Source of the DNA: Poecilobothrus nobilitatus
Lineage: Eukaryota; Arthropoda; Insecta; Diptera; Dolichopodidae
Direction: 5' to 3'
Length of the DNA stretch: 64,000 nucleotides
NCBI GenBank assembly: GCA_947095535.1
Contig: OX352773.1
Coordinates: forward strand, 271,676,515 to 271,740,514
Shown: in pieces, positions 1-12,469 of the stretch
Numbering within the stretch: position 1 is the stretch's first letter
Layout: each line of letters starts with the position of its first letter
The notes under the pieces: generated by a model
Databases searched by the model: none
The model's input: only the letters and a program-made list of their open reading frames with translations
What the model was told of the DNA's origin: nothing
Program-made: the position numbers and the translations under genes

Positions 1-81
1 TATACCTAACTTGATTATTTCGAGATATTACAAACGAAGGAGCAATTTAAATATACCCAAGACTATTGTACGGGTATACAA
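1..81 (+). mobile_element. 3' tip of a family B DINE-like element
   Basis: The first 81 bases match the last bases of the longer family B copies (for example 56870-56943): a 'TTATTTCGAG.TRTTACAAACG.AGGAG' stretch followed by a terminal stem-loop ending in GTACGGGTATA. The element continues beyond the left edge of the window, so its length is unknown. It has drifted from the other copies (for example an extra A and a changed loop). Confidence 0.75.
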
Positions 82-740
82 ATTGCAAATTTTAGTGTAA
101 GTTACAGTCTAAAGAGTTTGTATAGTCTTTTGAAAAATATGCGCATTTTAAATCCGTTGGTTTACGCTTTCTTTAGTTTTTTTTAACTACCAAATTTAGT
201 TTACCATATTATTTAAAAATATTTTGTTAAAATTTTTTTTGTAATCAGAGACGTATTTCTATTTTTTTGTATGTATAAATATCTACTTATTTTATAAAAT
301 TTCTAATAAACAACACAAATTTCTAATTAAAAAAATATAAATTCATTAAAAATTCATTTCAAAAATTCGGTGTGATGACAGAAGGAATTCCAACACTTTT
401 CGGCCAATTCACGTTATTTCCCTTTTGAATTAGAATTAATTCCCATAATTAAAAGGAATTAAAATTCGTAGACATTGCTTTTGAATTGGAATTAAGACCC
501 ATATTTTTTTATATTGCATGAATATATGAATAGAGTAATAGAACATGTAGAGTAAACGCACTTTAACTCTGTTGTAGTTACTTTATTTTACATTTACATT
601 TAAAGTCTTAAAGACTTTATTTTACTAAGTCTTAAAGACTTTTATTTTAAAATCTGCATATTTTGTCATGTGTACATACAAAAAATAATTAGGGAGAATT
701 TTAAAGTTGGATTCGAAATTTTGAATCAAAATGTATTCTA
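82..740. other. AT-rich DNA, nothing recognised
   Basis: Long A and T runs and short direct repeats (for example two 'AAGTCTTAAAGACTT'-like copies near 603-640). No reading frame with a recognisable protein and no RNA gene seen. Confidence 0.5.
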
Positions 741-2733
741 GAATACTGATATATATATATATATTTGCTCTGGGGCTCGTCCGGAAGCTTCCAAGATTTG
801 AACCCATGGACCAAATCCTCACAAATTTCAGAAACATAAATCAAACATGAAGGAACACCATTCTGCCTAATTTAAAGGTTATATCTTTGTTGCATTTGGA
901 GATAATATCATTTGCTCTGAGGCTCGTTCGGAAGTTTTCAAAATCCGAACCCAAGGACCAAATCCTCTCAAATTTCAGAGGCCTAAATCATACATGAAAG
1001 AACACCATTATGCCAAAAGTAAAGGTTATATATTTGTTGTTTTTGGAGATAATCTCATTTGCTCTGGGGCTCGTTCGGAAGCTTCCAAAATCCAAACTCA
1101 TGGACCACATCCTCTTAAATTTTAGAGACATAAATCAAACTGGAAGAAACATCATTATAAAAAATTTAAAGGTTCTATCTTTATTGGTTTTGGAGATAAT
1201 CTCGTTTGCTCTGGGGCTCGTTCGGAAGTTTCCAAAACCCGAACCCATGGACCAAATCTTCTCACATTTCAGAGACTTAAATAAAACATGAAAGAACACC
1301 ACCCTGCCAAATTTAAAGGTTATATCTTTGTTGGTTTTGGAGATAATCTCATTTGCTCTGGTGCTCGTTCGGAAGCTTCCAAAACCAAACCCATGGACCA
1401 AATCCTCTTAAATTTCAGAGACATAAATCAAACACGAAAGAACACCATTGTACCAAATTCAAAGGTTCTACCTTTGTTCGTATTGGATATAATCTCATTT
1501 GCTCTGCGGCTCGTTCGGAAGCTTCCAAAATTCGAATCCACGGTTCAAATTCTTTCAAATTTAAACCCATGGCCAAATCCTCTCAAATTTCAGAGACTTA
1601 AATCAAACATGAAAAAACACCATTCGGCCAAATTTAAAGGTTATATATATTTGTTGTTTTTGGAGATAATCTCATTTGCTCTGGGGCTCGTTCGGAAGTT
1701 TCCAAAACCCGAACCCATGGACCAACTCTTCTCACATTTCAGAGACTTAAATAAAACATGAAAGAACACCACCTTGCCAAATTTAAAGGTTATATCTTTG
1801 TTGGTTTTGGAGATAATCTCATTTGCTCTGGTGCTCGTTCGGAAGCTTCCAAATCCAAACCCATGGACCACATCCTCTTAAATTTTAGAGACATAAATCA
1901 AACTGGAAGAAACATCATTATAAAAAATTTAAAGGTTCTATCTTTATTGGTTTTGGAGATAATCTCGTTTGCTCTGGGGCTCGTTCGGAAGTTTCCAAAA
2001 CCCGAACCCATGGACCAAATCTTCTCACATTTCAGAGACTTAAATAAAACATGAAAGAACACCACCCTGCCAAATTTAAAGGTTATATCTTTGTTGGTTT
2101 TGGAGATAATCTCATTTGCTCTGGTGCTCGTTCGGAAGCTTCCAAATCCAAACCCATGGACCAAATCCTCTTAAATTTCAGAGACATAAATCGAACGGGA
2201 AGGAACATCATTGTACAAAATTTAAAGGTTCTATCTTTGTTGGTTTTGGAAATAATCTCATTTGCTCTGGTGCTCGTTCGGAAGCTTCCAAAACCCAAAC
2301 CGATGGACCAAATCCTCTTAAATTTCAGAGACATAAATCGAACGGGAAGAAACATCATTGTACAAAATTTGAAGGTTCTATCTTTGTTGCTTTTGGAGAT
2401 AATCTCGTTTGCGGAGATTATCTCCAAAAGCCCGGAATCATTCGGAAGCTTCCAGAATCCGAACCCATGGACGGATTTTGTCCAGATTCGAACTTAGCCT
2501 TTCTTTCGTAATTAGTAACCTACTATATAAATTTCATCAAGATAGCATCATTATTTTTTGAGTTATCGTGCGTACGGACGGACGGACGGACGGACGGACA
2601 TCGCTAAATCGACTCCGGCGGTGATCCTGATTCAGAATATATATACATGTCTATATCGAACTCGCTTCCTTTTGGTGGTTACAAACACCATACCAAAGTT
2701 AATATACCCTATACTTTAGGTGTAGGGTATAAA
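741..2733 (+). mobile_element. Family A DINE-like element, copy 1 (5'-truncated)
   Basis: Non-autonomous element made of a long 147-bp tandem array, then a unique 3' domain. The 3' domain has (GGAC)n at 2575-2600, a conserved spacer, a short TA run, and a terminal inverted repeat at 2704-2730 of the form ATACCCTATAC...GTAGGGTAT. This order (GTCC microsatellite, conserved spacer, TA run, terminal stem-loop) is the known layout of INE-1/DINE-1 or 'mini-me' elements of flies. No protein is encoded. The left end begins abruptly after a (TA)n run and lacks the 5' end seen in copy 3, so this copy is truncated or joined there. Class assignment rests on structure, not on an alignment. Confidence 0.75.
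767..2430 (+). repeat. 147-bp tandem array (about 12 units)
   Basis: The landmark GCTCTG or its variant occurs at 767, 914, 1061, 1208, 1355, 1501, 1678, 1825, 1971, 2118, 2264 and 2411. The spacing is 146-147 bp, except one 177-bp interval with about 30 extra bases near 1540-1575. Each unit carries CTCGTTCGGAAGCTTCC and CCCATGGACCA blocks. Since 147 is a multiple of three, several frames stay open across units, but stops break every frame within the array, so I do not call a gene. Confidence 0.93.
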
Positions 2734-5714
2734 AAAGAATAAAAAAATTTTATTTGGTTGTTGATTTTTTTTTTAAATTTGAAATACTAGCCATATTATG
2801 TAAATAAATACATATATTTATGTACATTTATTATAATAAAATATCTATTGTATCTATACTTCTATCAAGGATTATATTTTTTGACACACAATGTGCTCCT
2901 TTTTGCTACATTTAAAATAAATGAACGAGTTTGATAAAAGTGGACATTCAAATTTGAGAAAAAAAAACCATATTTTATGCAAAACATTAAAACCAAAATA
3001 TATACAAATATTGTTTATGTAAATTTTCTAAATAAACAGACTGTCGAGCAAATGAAAACAAAAGTAAGTATTTTTTTTGTTTTGTACGATTTTCCTCTCT
3101 TGTAGAAATTTATTTATTTCTCCACCCCACGTCGTTTTAGAGCGCTTAAGATCTGTTTTTTTTAAACACTGTTTTTTTTTAACCTAAAGAATTTTTTCAA
3201 TGATTTAGCAATCTTTGTCAAAAAGAAATACAACGACATGTGGTGGAAGAAAACGAATAGAAAGGAACAAAAATTCCTGAAATTTAAGGGGTTGTTTACT
3301 TATATGTATATATTTATTTCGATATGTGCATTATATCTACATGTACATACTTATACCTAAGCACAAATATTTATAATATACTTGAAAGATTTTTGATTTT
3401 GTTTATGCTTTTGCGCTAGGATGCTATTTTTAGTGTAAGTTCAAGTTTTTTTTTATTTGATGTTTAATGTTTTTCCTATGGTTTTACATGAAAATGTCCT
3501 TTCTAGTTTTAAAATGTAAGTAGTACTTTCTTTATTTTTTTATTTTATTTATTTATATTTTTAGGTAAATGATATGAAGCAAGAACATAAAAAAAAAATG
3601 TATATGAGAATAAATTTTATTTTTTTTTTGTTTGTGTATATGTGAATAAATTTTATTTTATTTTTGTTTGTGTATGTGGAAAATGTAATAAAATTTGTTT
3701 CATTGCGATGAACTTGATATTTGTTTTTTTTCATTGTTTTATTTGAAAATGACTCTTAACTATTTTATTATTTAAGGCTCAGTAGACCAAATTATTAAAA
3801 TTGAGTTGGAATTTTATTTTATATACTTATGTATGTATCTAGTAGTACAACTTTTTGTATTTTTAGAATTTTTTTTTATCAAAACCATAAGCAACAAGAT
3901 TTTTATGGATACAAAAATTTTTAGATTTTTATATTCTCTTACTTTATTAAATGGTACAAAATTAATTTCGAGCTTATATATATATATACGTATATACATT
4001 TATATGCGTATATCAATTGTAATTAAATTATTTCACAATCATATTAATATACATTCTAATATATGTATGTATGTACATATTTTTTTTAAATTATAAATTT
4101 GCATAGAATAGTATATTCTTGATATACCTATATTAGTTTTTAAAAACTTCTTAAAAAAGAAAAATGGTTTTTAATATATTTAATTTATTCGAATTTCAAT
4201 AATTATTTTTTCTAAATTTTAAGAGGATGAACTTCAAAATTTGAATCTTTTGATAAAATATTTCATTTAAGTATTAAATTCATTGAAAATTCTCAATATA
4301 TTATAAAAATAATGTTGCACATTTAATAATTTTAATTCACAATATACATATATACATAGTTTTGCAATAAATTTAAATATTTTTGAAAAAAATGTTTGAA
4401 ATGTATAAAATAACATGTATAAACTTTTTATTTTGTTTAACTATTTTTATTCTTTAACAATCAATATACCTATTAAATTTTGTAAGTCCTAGCTAAAAAA
4501 ATATGCGTACAAAGTGTGTCTATATGAGATAGAAAGAATACATTGCATTTCTAGTCTTTTTCGATTAAACATAGTGTATGATGTGTAGTGTGTGTCCACT
4601 GCTGGTTGTGTACATACATATATATTTTTGTGTATAATATTTAATATTCTGTGACTGTGAATAATACACGCACTCATATATTATAGGACATTTCTTATAA
4701 ATTTAGCTTTATTTGATAATATTACAAAACTATAATAAAGCCCGTTCTAATGTATTTGCAAATGTAAAATTGTTACATATGAATTGCGAATTGCGGGAGC
4801 TAGTTTTTTCAAATTGATTTGGTTTTTTTGTTCGTGAACCTAGTGTTTTTTTGTAGTAGTTACAGTTATCAACCTTTTGTTTTCAATATACCCATATAAA
4901 GTGAAAATCTAAAACAAAATCGTTAAATTAAAGACTTTTTAAGATGTTGTTATACAAATACAAAATAAACGTCGATTATAAATACAAACGTTTACACAAT
5001 TCACCTTTTGGGTTATTCTTTAGATTAGTTCCCATGTTCGACTGTTTTACTATTATGCGTAAGCAAAAGTCAATAAAAATACTTAATTTCTGTGATGGTT
5101 CCGACTGGTCTCCGAGCCATTAAGGGTTTAATATAGCCATGTAAAAATATTGATACCAAATTTATATTGCTCTAAATATCTTGAACCGCTAAAACTGAAA
5201 TATTGGTTAATGCTAGGTAGATATATTCTAAGATACTCCGTCAAATAATTTATCAAACATCGTTATGATTATTAGTTTAAAGACAGATTGATTTTAAAGA
5301 AAAAAAAATTTAATATTTTTCATAATATTTGTACATATTATATAACTGCACATTATAGTGTGTTTATTTTTACCTATGTATGTATGTATGTATCTACTGA
5401 TTGTTTTTCTAGGTGCTTTAGTTCCTAAGTTATAGGTATAGCAAATAGTGCGTTGTTATATTTAGCATACATAATATTAATTTTTAATTTATATGAGCTA
5501 AAACAGAAAATTTTCGACTTTAGTTCAATTTCATGAATAAACGACTTATTAAATATTTTATAAATTTTAATGTAAAGAGAAATACATTTTAATATTTAAC
5601 ATTTAAAAACACCTACATCTCCACATGTCTGCCTCAAGCAACTTATAAGTGTGTATAACAGGGTGTTATAACAGTACACTCTATTCAAAAAGTTAAGAAA
5701 GTTTTCTATTCCAC
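2734..5714. other. AT-rich DNA with short microsatellites
   Basis: No gene recognised over about 3 kb. Contains T runs, short TA and (GTAT) runs (for example 5376-5395) and a pair of related TTTTATTTT...TTTGTGTATRTG segments at 3613-3680. Open frames here are short and of low complexity. Confidence 0.5.
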
Positions 5715-6655
5715 GATAAATATTATAAACAAACTCACGGACCTGCAATGGGCAGTAGTCTATTTAGCATATTAGCAGAATTTGTTATAGATGAAACATT
5801 AGACAAAATAATACCAAAACTACCTTTCGCCCAAAATTCACATTTAAATACGTAGATGATATTATAACGACAGCACCTAAAGATAAAGAAGAAGATATAC
5901 TTGAAATTTTCAACACATATCATAACAAAATTAAATTCTCATTAGAAAAAGAAAACAGACAAACAAAAGTGATTCCAATTTTTAGATGTGACATTAATTA
6001 GGGATAATAAAATATTGACGAATTGGTATAAATAGAAATAGCTTGAAACAGATTGCTTAATTATAACTCAGCACACCTAGGGATCATGGAATACAACGAG
6101 GCATTGTCTTTCGCACATAAAGTCTTTAGATTAAGTGAAAAGAAATTCCATAACGACAACTTCAAGACGATTAAAGAAATATTAAAAAAGAACTACTATT
6201 CTAACAACATGATAAATAAAATTGTAAGAAAAGTGAAATTTAATAAACAAATACTAATAATGAGAAATTAACATACAGTTAATGATTTAAATACCAAATG
6301 TCACTAAAAATATTACAAAACATCTGTCTAAAATAAATAAGGACACAGGGACACAACCTCTCACAAAATTAGGAAAGACAATTTTTAGCAACATTAAAAC
6401 CAAACTAGACAATGTCCCGTGCACAGGAGCTGTATACAAAATTTCATGCAATAACGACAACTGTGATAAAATATTTAGGTGAAATTGGACAAGATTTCAA
6501 AATACGGATGAAGGAACGCAAAAGAAATTATGAAAACGCCAACAAATTCAAAAATAAAATAAACATAAAAGAAACATATTTTAAAACTGCCTGCTTAAGT
6601 CATGCGATAAAAAACCGCCATAATTTTAACTTTGACCATCCTGTAATCTGAACAT
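5715..6655 (+). pseudogene. Penelope-like element, reverse transcriptase to GIY-YIG remnant
   Basis: Broken pol of a Penelope-like retroelement. The plus strand, read in three shifting frames, shows the family's motifs in order. First is HGPAMGSSLF followed by an ILAE-type helix (from 5737), the RT segment before the catalytic box. Next is FKYVDD at 5843-5860 (catalytic YVDD), then a Y.NKIKFSLEKE stretch, and FLDV in another frame near 5978. A thumb-like region at 6053-6271 includes RLSEKKFHNDNFKTIKEIL and a following NYYS segment. A C-terminal part (6412-6651) reads GAVYKISCNN.C in one frame and ends in ACLSHAIKNRHNFNF. The last two pieces fit the GIY-YIG endonuclease domain typical of Penelope elements. 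Frameshifts near 5831, 5978 and 6060 and internal stops mean it cannot be functional. The N-terminal half of pol is missing to the left. Confidence 0.82.
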
Positions 6656-7152
6656 AGTTTGTAAAAAAGAAAAAATATAAAAGCTCTGAACATACAAATG
6701 CACAGAAAAACAACAACAATTTTCAAAACCAATACACGATATTTACATAAAGCAGATCAACCATATTAGTTAAATATTTATTAAGTAATTCACTTTAGCG
6801 GGTTTATGACAATTTTAATTTTGAAGAAAAAAATTTTTAGTTTTAATTTCGTTATTTGTTAGTCAATTTTATATTATTTAATCCAAATTTTAAATTGATA
6901 ATTCATTAGTTGTTAATTTTATAAGTCTAGTTAAAATTTGCATTAAATGTTTTATTAGTCCTTTAAATTATTAAAATATGTATGTTTTAGTTTGGATCTA
7001 CATTACAACATAAATTTCAAAAATATGTTTGTTAAACGTGAATCATACAAAAATGTAAGTTTTAAATAATCTTTTTATTTTTATTCTCTGTTTTTTACCC
7101 TTTTAGTCAAAACAAAAATATTTGTTTTATATAATTTAAACACAAAATTATT
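6656..7152. other. AT-rich DNA, possibly Penelope 3' flank
   Basis: Follows the end of the Penelope-like coding remnant and may hold its 3' untranslated tail. No motif confirms this. Nothing else recognised. Confidence 0.35.
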
Positions 7153-8241
7153 ATACCCTACACCTAAAGTATAGGGTATACTAACTTTGGTATAGAGTTT
7201 GTAACCACCAAAAGGAGTTAAATATGGACATGTATATATATTCTGAATCAGGATCACGTCCTGAGTCGATTTAACAATGTCCGTCCGTCCGCTTGCACTA
7301 TAACTCAAAAACTAGTAAAGCTATCTTGATGAAATTTATATAGTAGGTTAGTAATTACGAAAAGAAAGCTAAGTTCCAATCTGGACAAAATCGGTCCATG
7401 GGTTCGGATTCTGGAAGCTTCCGATGATTCCGGAGCAAAAGAGATTATTTCCAAAACCAACAAAGATAGAACTTTTAAATTTTTTACAATGATGTTCCTT
7501 CCCGTTTGATTTATGTCTCTGAAATTTAAGAGGATTTGGTCCATGGGTTTGGATTTTGCAAACTTGCGAACGAGTCCCAGAGCAAAAGAGATTATCTCCA
7601 AAACCAAAAAAGATATAACCTTTAAATTTGGCAGAATGGTGTTCTTTCATGTTTGATTTAAGTCTCTGAAATTTGAGAGGATTTGATCCATGGGTTCGGA
7701 TTTTGGAAGCTTTCGAACGAGCCCCAGAGCAAACGAGATTATCTCCAAAACCAACAAAGATAGATTCTTTGAATTTGGTACAGTGGTGTTCTTTCGTGTT
7801 TTATTTATATTTCTGAAATTTGGGACGATTTGGTTCATGGGTTCGGATCTTGGAAACTTCCGAACGAGCCCCAGAGCAAATGAGTATATCTCCACAACCA
7901 ACAAAAGCAGAACCTTTAGTACAATGGTGTTCTGGTATGTTTTCTTTATGTCCCTGAGATGGATTTGATGAATTAGAGTGGCAATTCGGGTACCTGACAC
8001 ACGCCTCCCAAGGACTAGCAAGCATATCTTCGAAATTAATAAAGATAGAAACTTTAAATTTTTTACAAGGGTGTCAAGCATATCCCAAGTGCATGCCTCT
8101 TTTACATTCCTGAAATTCGAGTTGAATAAGACAGAAAAGAGAAGCAGCTGCCAAGAAACTTATAGATTTTTAATTTAATTCGAATTACTCAGGTGGTATT
8201 AATAAGTCGGTTACATCGACTAACTGTTACATTTACTTGTT
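7153..8241 (-). mobile_element. Family A DINE-like element, copy 2 (complete ends)
   Basis: Read on the minus strand, the element starts with AACAAGTAAATGTAACAG at 8241 and has a short palindrome (AGTCGATGTAACCGACT, 8204-8220). It then carries a tandem array, a TCCGTCCGTCCG block near 7279-7290, the conserved spacer, a TA run near 7233-7240, and the terminal inverted repeat ATACCCTACAC...TATAGGGTAT at 7153-7179. Both ends match copy 3, so this copy looks full-length at about 1.09 kb, shorter because it holds fewer 147-bp units. No protein encoded. Confidence 0.82.
7433..8030 (-). repeat. 147-bp tandem array (4 units plus a degenerate one)
   Basis: The GAGCAAA landmark (reverse of the copy 1 landmark) occurs at 7433, 7580, 7727 and 7874, exactly 147 bp apart. 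A degenerate unit ends near 8021. The unit farthest from the microsatellite end is the most diverged, as in copy 3. Confidence 0.92.
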
Positions 8242-9354
8242 TTTTATATACGCAAAAATTTAAAAACAATTTTAAAAAATGTACAATTATCACTATTTAT
8301 TAGGCCATGCATATGAGATCAAACCATGTCCTCGAAATATCGGCAAAAAAAATCACAATAATAAATGGAATTAAACATAAAAATATAATTCGTTTTTTAT
8401 TTATTATTTAACCAAAAAATAAAAAGCTGCATTTCCAACAACAACATTAAAAACAACTTTTTTACTAAGAAAAGTAAACATTACAAAAGTTAAGAATTTT
8501 GTTGTTTATTTTATTTGTTATTTGTTTTTTCGCTCGGTTTGTTTATACAGCACAAAATACAAACCATTTTATGTCCTTTCCATATCGTATATCCATACAT
8601 ATACTGCAATTATACGCAATTATACAGAATACATACAAGCCAATTATTATTTGTGTTATTGTTTTTCTTATATTTTCTTAGATTGACAAAATCAGGGAAT
8701 ATGACTATTATTATAATAAATTTTCTTAGCATTAGCATTTTCTTTTCTTATACATACATACATATATCAAATTTCAACAACAACAACCAATTAGTTGTAA
8801 TTAAGATAGGATTTTTTTTTAAATCGGAGCAGAGCAAGATCTGTCAAAATAATAGATCTGAGGGCTCAGAACTGTTAGTTTGTGTATTTTTATTAAATCA
8901 GAGCCTTATCAGAACATGTTCATATCGCCGTCTACGTTCTAGGAACAAATATGTGGAGTACAGCTGAGCATAATAAATTAACAACATATTTTGACGTTTG
9001 TTTAACAAAGAAAAGTCAAAAAAAATTTTTTATAAATAAATTAAATGTATTTTATTGTACAAAATTTTAAAAAGCTTCGGATTTGTTCGAAAGAGCGATT
9101 TAAAAATTTTATCTGAAAACCTTGGCACAACTTCTTCGGCGAAACCTTGATTTTTAATTATTTTCAGAATAATGTTCATCATTCTCGGCTCTGAGTGCTC
9201 CAAATGTGTTTATTTTAATCAGATCGGGCTAAGATTTAAAAAAGCGCGTTATATTGAAAGATAATATATACATACATACATATGTATATATAAAGAAGCC
9301 GTAAACATACTTAAAAATTTAAACTTTAAGTTTTGTATTTTATTCTAAACCCAT

Positions 9355-9600
9355 ATTTATTAAGGTTACATGCGTTTAAAAATACCAAGTTTTTAATTTT
9401 TGACCCCTAATAGCTCCGAAACAGAGAGGAGTAGAAAACTTTTTCTGAAGTTACTTATGCTTATTCCCAAATTACATTGTCTTAAAATTTTAAAGTTCTG
9501 ACTTAAGATCAATTCATGATTAAAATTTCATTCTTCCATTTTAACTATGCAAAAATTTTGGAAGCATACGAACGAACGGACAGAAGCAAATTTGTCAAAA
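9355..9600 (+). repeat. Diverged family C-like fragment
   Basis: Shares the order GTTACA..., TTTAAAAATA.CAA.TTTTTAATTTTTGA, CCCCTAATAGCTCC, then a GGAC-containing tail near 9573 with the better family C copies (for example 56150-56220). Identity is patchy, so this is a tentative call. Confidence 0.45.
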
Positions 9601-11352
9601 GTTTTTGGAAAATGTGTTCAAATTAAGAAAATATATTCTTTTTAAAATTCAAGATGAAACAAAACACAAAAATAAAATTTTAAAAATATTCTAAAAGTTG
9701 ATCAGAAGTCAGTTTTATTTTTTGAAATTATTAAAAACGTAAACTCTCATTTAAAGGATACAGAACAGATAAAATGTAATTACAAATTAATTTTTCTTCT
9801 TTCATATTATGTTTTTCACATTTTCTCTTATTTTTTTTTCAAGGAAAAACTTTTTAATGTTAAAAAAATTTCGGTTTTAGTAAACACCAACTTTTTCGGA
9901 AAAAAAGAAATCAGATTGCAATATGGAAATGATTGTAATTTAAATTTTTTAATTTTTGAACAAGTTCAGCTTTTTATAAAGTTTAAGAATATAAGTACAT
10001 ACTTTCATACATACATGTATGTACTTATATGTACCTATTTTAACAAAAAAATTTTATTAGAAATATAAAGGGTTCGAATTTTAATATTTTTCTTAAACTA
10101 TTAATTTGAAAAAAAAAAACTTAATTAAATGTAAAAGTAAAGAAAATTTTTGTTTGCACTAAAAATATTTGTTTTTAAGAAAAAAACATTTTTTATTTAA
10201 TTCTGAATAAAATAGTTTTGGTGATATCAGATATGACTGCAAGTTGGAAGACTTATAATTAGAATTTAAGAACATATTATAACAAATTACTTAGGTAAAA
10301 TTCATTCTTTTATTATTATATTAATATATACTTTGAATTTGCATGTTTATCTATATGCAAAAAGTTTTGTTTACCATGATTTTACTTTTATTTTGTCCTA
10401 CTTTTATATTTGTTTTTTTTTTCAGACCAATCGAAGAAACGAAAATAAAAATTTCCAAAAGTAACTCACAAATAAGTAAGTTGTATTGAGGATATGGTAC
10501 TAAATATATATATTATTTACAAAAGTATTTAAAGTGGAAAAACTTTCGCAAACATTATAAACAACGTGTATATTCCATATCTATTATGCTACTTTATTTC
10601 AATTTTCTTTCAATAATTTTCTTTGTTATATACACACACTCGAGTTGAATTTGAAAGGTAAAACAACCCTCAAGAAAAGTTACCTTAATAGCCTATTTAC
10701 CTCTGTCATGTGGAAAAATTGGATGGATTTACCAAAAATTTGAAAAGTTTCAAAATTTTTTGTTGTTTTATTCTTTTGTCTTTTTCAGTTTTTTAAAGGA
10801 TGAATGTATATTAAATAAAATTCACTCATTCAATTCAGGTACCATAAATGGAATTCTCTTTTTATTTTTGTGTATTAACATAAATATATATTATTTGGTT
10901 CTATAGATGTTTGTCATTTGTATTTTATATAGATATTTGACTGAAATTTTTATAAACATGTATTTATTTTTATATACAATATCTATAATATAATACATAT
11001 TGGATTTTTGTTGTATATAAACATTTTTATATTAATATGTTTTAAAGATATTTCTAATATTTTACGAGGATATTGCTTTTCATCGTTATTATAAATATAT
11101 TTTCGTACATTTTCGAAATAAAAAAAAATAAGATTGGCGATCGGTTTAGTATCAAGGGAGAAACTCTTGTTAATGGATTCGATAAGAACAAAAAACGGGA
11201 AAAGAGAATAAAAAATATTATAAAAATAATAAGAATATATGAAGATTCTTCTGCCTCGAATGTTTATGAGTTCTTCCATAATGGGTATTAAAAGTTTCGA
11301 TTTTTTTATGATGGTCGCTAAAAGAATTTACAAAGTCAGAAAAAAATATATA

Positions 11353-11375
11353 CATATATATTTATATTGATATGC

Positions 11376-11416
<41 letters not shown>

Positions 11417-11440
11417 TATATATCTATTATATAATATCTA
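11353..11440. repeat. (AT)n microsatellite
   Basis: Nearly uninterrupted alternating A and T around 11381-11432, with flanking broken TA runs. Confidence 0.9.
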
Positions 11441-11830
11441 TCTTTGAGTTTGGCAAATACAGAGTGATTCGTAGTTGAAAATTAATATATAACCAAATTT
11501 GTTTAATGCAGTATAATTAATTTTACTCACTAAAAATTGGGTGGATTATGTCTCCACAGCGTTAGGGACACAATATTATAAAAATTTTGAAGTTTATAAC
11601 CCACGAAAAATTAATATTTTGTTCAATAAAATAATAATGCTCGTTAAATTGTAAACTTGTTTTTGAAAACAAAAATTTGGTGTCATCTAATAAGCGAACA
11701 AGGAAAATGGTAAGTTTTGTAAATTCGAAAAAGATAATAATATATACGAGTACAGATAATATGTGTCTTGTAGACAAATTCTGTAATATATTATAACCAT
11801 GTTACATAATAATATATATATATATAATTA

Positions 11831-12260
11831 TTAGCAAAACCCCTGCGCAATTGCACAATTGGTATAGATGCGATACATGTTATCCTTAACTGAACTCAAC
11901 AATAAGCTCCTAAAGTATGATTTTTTCATCAGTACCAGTAAAAAACGCTGATAGCCTAAGGGTAGCCCAAAATTCGTAGGCCATTTGAGAGCCTTTTTGC
12001 GGACGCAGACACTACAGTTTCCGACCTCAACATTTTTGTAGAGGTTCTAATCACCAAATTTCATTCTTATCGGATGAGAATTACATGAGTTATACTGACA
12101 ACAAGTTTTTGCGGACGCGGACGCAGAATAAAAAAAAATAAATTTTTTTCTATTTTTGGATTTTACAAGCTTAAACGCATAGAAAATGAATTTCAGCGAA
12201 ATCTATTTTTTTTTTTCGAAAAGCCATCACAACACTCATAGTATTTATACTACGAGTAAA
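11831..12260 (-). mobile_element. Helitron-like element, 3' end and adjoining sequence
   Basis: On the minus strand the element ends in CTAA (11831-11834), preceded by 10 nt and the near-palindrome GTGCAATTGCGC (11845-11856). Canonical Helitrons end in a short hairpin, about 10 nt, then CTRR followed by T, which is what is seen here. The next 100 bp inward match the Helitron ends at 22698 and 48863. The inner part to about 12260 contains two 'GCGGACGC' blocks (11999 and 12113) and a hairpin at about 12234-12257. The 5' boundary is a guess, and no coding sequence is present. Confidence 0.7.
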
Positions 12261-12469
12261 AGGTTAAACATGAGAGAAGAAAATGTATAACCACAAAGTA
12301 AAAAACAGAAAAAAGATGGGTGGCACTTTTGTTAAATTTATTATTATTTTTTTTAATTTATTTAAAAATAATTTCAGTTTTAAATCTTTAAATACGTATT
12401 TAGTTTTTATCCAATTAGAATATATGTAGGTATGTATGTACTTTACTATAAATATAAAATATATTATTT

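Larger units (their letters stand above)
8242..11830. other. AT-rich DNA with one weak family C-like fragment
   Basis: About 3.6 kb without a recognisable gene. Around 9355-9600 a stretch resembles family C (a 'TTTTTGACCCCTAATAGCTCC' type segment and an ACGAACGAACGGAC tail). A pure (AT)n run lies at about 11381-11432. Two open stretches near 11000-11290 are lysine/asparagine-rich and unrecognised. Acceptor- and donor-like motifs near 10409-10485 and 10770-10842 are isolated and not supported by coding frames. Confidence 0.45.

Noticed and set aside
1010..2497. Several open frames of 80-157 codons on both strands between 1010 and 2511
   Set aside because: They are periodic products of the 147-bp array, overlap each other in all frames, lack codon structure, and are broken by stops in other units.
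5376..5395. (GTAT)n and similar runs as possible regulatory sites
   Set aside because: Simple microsatellites scattered through the window, with no link to a gene.
7369..8178. Overlapping open frames at 7305-8178 on both strands
   Set aside because: Same 147-bp array in the second family A element; no independent protein motif.
11073..11291. Lysine-rich 72-codon frame and an overlapping minus-strand frame
   Set aside because: Composition follows local AT richness, no recognisable family, and both strands are equally open.
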